Shown: one piece after another, positions 61,087 to 64,000 of the stretch
How positions within the stretch are numbered: position 1 is the first letter of the stretch
Layout of the letters: each line of letters starts with the position of its first letter
Origin: Nitrospirota bacterium
GTDB lineage: Bacteria; Nitrospirota; Nitrospiria; SBBL01; JAADHI01
Assembly: GCA_029261195.1 (NCBI GenBank)
Contig: JAJDBU010000075.1
Span: 19,754-83,753, forward strand
Length of the DNA stretch: 64,000 nucleotides
Direction of reading: 5' to 3'
Program-made: the position numbers and the translations under genes
Notes under the pieces: generated by a model
What the model was told of the DNA's origin: nothing
Databases searched by the model: none
What the model saw: the letters and a program-made list of their open reading frames with translations, nothing else

Positions 61087-61893
61087 CTATATCTTGCCCT
61101 TTCCTGAAAAAAGAACTGACAAGACAAAAATGCTTGCTGCGATCAGCACAATCGTTGCGCCGGAAGGGACATCAAGCCAGTAGGAAAGCAAGACGCCCGA
61201 CCATGACGAAGAGACGCCGATGATCGCAGAATAGATCATCATGGAACGCATGTTTTTCGCCCACTGTTGGGCGGCAGCGGCCGGAATAACCAAGAGAGCG
61301 AAAACAAGGATGGCGCCAACCGCCTTTAAAGCGATCACAACGGACAGAGAGATTAAATTTAAAAGAAGAAAAGAAAGCCGTTTTGCCGGGATGCCGCTGG
61401 CTTCGGCCATTTCCTGATCGAAGGAGATAAAGTGAAATTCCTTAAAAAAAAGAGCAAGCAGCCCTAAAATGCCAAGCGAAAGGCCGAAGATGATGATGAG
61501 ATCGCCCTTTGTCACTGAGAGAATGCTGCCAAAAAGGTAGCCGTAAATCTCCGGCCGGTAGCCCTGCATTAGCCCGATAAAAAGGATGGCCAGGGCCATT
61601 GTAAAGGTATAAAAGACGCCGATGGAAACATCGGGTTTCATCCGTCCTTTTTCTTGAACATAGGAGGTGACCCAGACCGTAGAAAGCCCGAAGAGCAGAG
61701 CCATTAAAAACGGCGGGAAGCCCATCAAAAAGGCGAAGGCCACACCGGCGAAGGCCGCATGTGCGGTGCCGGCACCGATGAAGGTGACGCCACGTAAAAC
61801 AGCAAAAACGCCAATCACCGAACAGGACAGGGCGATGAGGGTGGACCCCAGGAAGGCCCGTTGCATAAAACCGTAGGACAAGAATTCAAACAT
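61087..61893 (-). CDS. znuB: Metal ABC transporter permease (ZnuB/MntB family)
   Basis: A 268-residue polytopic permease with about eight membrane helices. ATG 61893 overlaps the last bases of znuC and starts MFEFLSYGFMQRAF; an in-frame start at 61947 would lie wholly inside znuC. Family motifs include SVIGVFAVLRGVTFIGAGTA, HAAFAGVAFA, PDVSIGVFYTFTMALAI and LKAVGAILVFALLVIPAAAA. It imports zinc or manganese with ZnuC and ZnuA. Confidence 0.93.
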   Translation of the reverse strand: MFEFLSYGFMQRAFLGSTLIALSCSVIGVFAVLRGVTFIGAGTAHAAFAGVAFAFLMGFPPFLMALLFGLSTVWVTSYVQEKGRMKPDVSIGVFYTFTMALAILFIGLMQGYRPEIYGYLFGSILSVTKGDLIIIFGLSLGILGLLALFFKEFHFISFDQEMAEASGIPAKRLSFLLLNLISLSVVIALKAVGAILVFALLVIPAAAAQQWAKNMRSMMIYSAIIGVSSSWSGVLLSYWLDVPSGATIVLIAASIFVLSVLFSGKGKI

Positions 61894-62704
61894 GATTGTG
61901 GGTGTCGTGGACGATAATATAAGGCCGTTGATCCCGCTCTGCGACAATGACCTCTTCGCCGTAAACCGGACTTAAAATTTCTTTTGTGAGAATCTCTTCC
62001 GGTCGTCCAATCGCATGAAGCCGGTTTTTTAAAACGATGAGCGTTTCTGCGATTGGACTAATCATATTGATGTCGTGGGTGACAAAGACGATCGTCAGGG
62101 AGTATTTCTGGTGAAGTCGGCAGATGAGCTCGCTCAAACGGCGTTGTGTTGAGGCATCAATGCCTGTTGTCGGCTCATCCAGTAGAAGGATCTCCGGTCT
62201 TTGAGAAAGGGCTCGCGCAATGAGTACCCGTTGCTGCTCTCCTCCGGAAAGATGGCCGAAGGCCTTCTTTTGTTTATCCGCCATATTAACCGCGTCGAGT
62301 GATTCGAGTACAATCTCCCTGTCCCCTCGTGTGGGTCTCTTGAAGAGTCCGATCGCTCCGTAGCGCCCCATCATGGCAACCTCCTGAACCGTGATCGGAT
62401 AATTAGGATCGGTCCGCTCCTTTTGCGGCAGATAGCCGATACGCGCTCGGTGCCGACATCGCAAAGCCTCACAGGCACAATCGAAGATTTGAAGCGAGCC
62501 TTCATTCGGATAAATCAGACCGAGCAGGGCTTTCAGGAGTGTTGTTTTTCCTGATCCGTTGGGCCCGATTACCCCGACAAATTCACCTTCATGCAGGTTA
62601 AGTGTGATCTTTTCCAGAGCAAAATGATTGTTGTATGCAAAGCTCGCGTTTGAAAATTTGATGATGGGGCGGCGGGTCAAACTCGGTTCTCCAGGCAAGC
62701 TCAC
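61886..62704 (-). CDS. znuC: Metal ABC transporter ATP-binding protein
   Basis: A 272-residue ATPase: Walker A GPNGSGKTTLLKALLG, Q-loop YLPQKERTDP, signature HLSGGEQQRVLIARAL, Walker B ILLLDEPTTGID, and H-loop VFVTHDIN. The ATG overlaps the znuA stop (ATGA). The last eight bases overlap the permease gene, so all three are tightly coupled. Confidence 0.96.
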   Translation of the reverse strand: MSLPGEPSLTRRPIIKFSNASFAYNNHFALEKITLNLHEGEFVGVIGPNGSGKTTLLKALLGLIYPNEGSLQIFDCACEALRCRHRARIGYLPQKERTDPNYPITVQEVAMMGRYGAIGLFKRPTRGDREIVLESLDAVNMADKQKKAFGHLSGGEQQRVLIARALSQRPEILLLDEPTTGIDASTQRRLSELICRLHQKYSLTIVFVTHDINMISPIAETLIVLKNRLHAIGRPEEILTKEILSPVYGEEVIVAERDQRPYIIVHDTHNHV

Positions 62705-63642
62705 TTTTCCAGGGCCGACACAAGGGATTCGACATTGTAGCGGATCAGGTCTAAATAACGCGCCGTGCCTGGAATCGCTCCGGGAAGCGGCGAAAGGGAG
62801 ACAATCCTGGCCCCGGTTTCTTCGGCTAGAATCTCCGGGATCTTTTGATTGAGCTGGGGTTCGGAAACAATCACCCTGATTTTTTCGGCTTTAATTTGCC
62901 GAATGAGCTTCCCGATGGTTTTTGCCGAGGCCCCGCTTCCGATTTGTCTTAAGATATTCCCCTTGATGACAAAACCGAATCGGCGGGCAAAATAAGGCCA
63001 TGCAGGGTGATGGGTGATGATTTTCCGTGTTTTTAAAACCGCAACCTTTGCTTGGAGGGCTTTTTGGAGTTCCGACAGTCTTTCAATGTAGATTACGGCA
63101 TTTTCACGGTAATCCTCTTCATGGACGGCATCGACTTTGATCAGTCCGTCCCGGATATGATTGACCATGATTTTGACATTTTCAGGGTCAAGCCAAATGT
63201 GCGGGTTTCCTTCTACATGCCCGTCTGCGCCATGACCATCTGCGTGTGCATCAGCGCCATGGTCATCGATCAACTCAACGCCCTTAGATGTAGTGACTGC
63301 AAGCAGGTTCGCAGGGGCGGCATTTGCAATGAGGGGCTCGACCCAGGTTTCGAGACCGAGGCCGATTTTCAGGAGGAGCCTCGCCTTTTGAATCAAGATG
63401 AGGTCACTCGGTTTAGGGCGATAGGTATGTTCACTCTCGAAACCGGAAATTAAAGAAGCAGCCTGAACATGCCGTCCTCCGACCACTTCGACCAGGTCTT
63501 TTAAGACCGGAAGTGTCGCAACAACCCGAATAGGTTCCGCCGCTCCGATGACGGGCATAGGGAAGATTGCAAGAAAGAGGAGAACGGCCGTAGATAGCAG
63601 TGGTCTGAAAAAAAAGACGAGAGATATTCGGAGCTTTTTCAT
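62701..63642 (-). CDS. znuA: Metal ABC transporter substrate-binding protein
   Basis: A 313-residue periplasmic zinc/manganese-binding protein. ATG 63642 directly precedes a signal peptide ending IGAAEPIRVVATLP. Metal ligands are suggested by SEHTYRPKPSD, a His-rich loop (DDHGADAHADGHGADGHVEG, about residues 120-145) then NPHIWLDPEN, THHPAWPYFARRFG, and SEPQLNQ. The His-rich loop is typical of zinc-specific ZnuA. No Zur box was recognised upstream, so regulation is open. Confidence 0.94.
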   Translation of the reverse strand: MKKLRISLVFFFRPLLSTAVLLFLAIFPMPVIGAAEPIRVVATLPVLKDLVEVVGGRHVQAASLISGFESEHTYRPKPSDLILIQKARLLLKIGLGLETWVEPLIANAAPANLLAVTTSKGVELIDDHGADAHADGHGADGHVEGNPHIWLDPENVKIMVNHIRDGLIKVDAVHEEDYRENAVIYIERLSELQKALQAKVAVLKTRKIITHHPAWPYFARRFGFVIKGNILRQIGSGASAKTIGKLIRQIKAEKIRVIVSEPQLNQKIPEILAEETGARIVSLSPLPGAIPGTARYLDLIRYNVESLVSALEK

Positions 63643-63703
63643 CGGGGATAGATACAGGATATCGGGAGATAAGTTCAACCTATAAAAATGACTTGGCGCA
63701 GCT

Positions 63704-63832
63704 ATGGGACAGATGAACTTTTCGGACCTGGATTGGGCGGCAAAAAAAACAAGCCGTCGAGCGCAGCTCTTGTCAGAGATGAATCAGGTGGTTCCCTGGG
63801 CGCATTTGGACGAAATTCAAAACTTTAGGAAA
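63704..63832 (+). pseudogene. IS5-family transposase N-terminal fragment
   Basis: The frame begins MGQMNFSDLDWAAKKTSRR then AQLLSEMNQVVPWAHL, matching the start of IS5-type transposases (MNFSDLDxAxKK...FLxEMxxVVPW). The similarity fades after about 40 residues (63828), where sequence unlike the transposase begins. So only the 5' end of the gene is present. The frame stays open to 63904 but that part looks unrelated. Confidence 0.7.
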
Positions 63833-63849
63833 ACCATATTTCAAAATGT

Positions 63850-64000
63850 TATATATCCTATCACTACTGTCCCGTTAAAGTTACATGAGCCGGCTCTAAC
63901 ATAATGTTTTTTAAAGAAAAATAAGCATTTTATGGGTGTTACCGACTTGAACTGTAAAATAAATCTCCGCATTATCCTCTATATTCCCATGGAGGATAAA
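63850..64000. other. Unassigned right edge, possible IS terminus
   Basis: AT-rich DNA after the IS5 fragment. GAGCCGGCTC (about 63888-63897) is a perfect 10-bp palindrome. ATG at 63989 opens a frame that leaves the window after 4 codons. It may be the 5' region of another insertion element, but nothing here proves it. Confidence 0.25.

Noticed and set aside
63643..63703. A Zur box before znuA
   Set aside because: No clear 7-1-7 or 10-1-10 type palindrome like the Zur consensus is visible in the upstream 60 bases.

Overview
The window reads as a chromosome fragment of a diderm (Gram-negative type) bacterium. It has Omp85/TamA and TamB, Slp-type and other lipoproteins, a MurE with the meso-diaminopimelate motif, 6S RNA beside zapA, and a Fur-like operator. 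The mix (a near-complete dcw cluster followed by pgeF-yggS-proC-yggT-divIVA, an ECF/DUF3106 operon, a cupredoxin, a stand-alone nuoF) would fit Nitrospirota or a nearby phylum, but the lineage is inferred from gene content only and is not secure. Roughly the first half is ordinary core chromosome on the minus strand; the accessory material lies mainly at 35-38.2 kb, 46.3-46.7 kb, 48.7-55.1 kb and after 63.7 kb.

Layout. 0.3-2.2 kb: a four-gene plus-strand operon (ECF sigma factor, one-TM putative anti-sigma partner, acidic exported protein, DUF3106 protein). 2.2-2.7 kb: a cupredoxin lipoprotein behind a near-perfect Fur box. 2.9-5.3 kb: xseA, 6S RNA, zapA and a zapB-like gene. 5.3-28.0 kb: a long minus-strand division and cell-wall block read as mraZ-rsmH-ftsL-ftsI-murE-murF-mraY-murD-ftsW-murG-murC-murB-ddl-ftsQ-ftsA-ftsZ-pgeF-yggS-proC-yggT-divIVA-yggU-PBP. 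Many junctions are ATGA or TGATG couplings, and the block is driven by a promoter with four MraZ boxes at exact 10-bp spacing. 28.4-33.5 kb: mutS and acs, divergent. 33.6-35.1 kb: two lipoprotein genes interleaved with three tRNA genes (Arg-CCT, Ser-GCT, Arg-ACG).

35.1-38.2 kb is a decayed island next to tRNA-Arg(ACG): an integrase with a lost N-terminus fused to a truncated IS3 copy, a HigBA-type toxin-antitoxin pair, and part of a second, frameshifted IS3 copy in the opposite orientation. cspA, a DUF1844 gene, tamB and an Omp85 gene with seven POTRA-like repeats follow (38.4-46.3 kb). After an IS-remnant spacer come a two-component pair, a lytic transglycosylase, and a two-gene secreted cassette whose larger product is a 1434-residue multidomain metalloprotease with a membrane hairpin embedded in its last domain. 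The right end holds clpB (sigma-32-like promoter), a Fis-type regulator, a NUDIX hydrolase, nuoF, a znuABC zinc/manganese uptake operon and an IS5-type transposase fragment.

The most unusual items are the metalloprotease architecture (49984-54288), the seven-POTRA Omp85 protein whose signal peptide lies upstream of any conventional start codon, the Fur-box/cupredoxin pair, and the scrambled IS3/integrase/TA island. No CRISPR array, phage structural module or complete defence system was seen.
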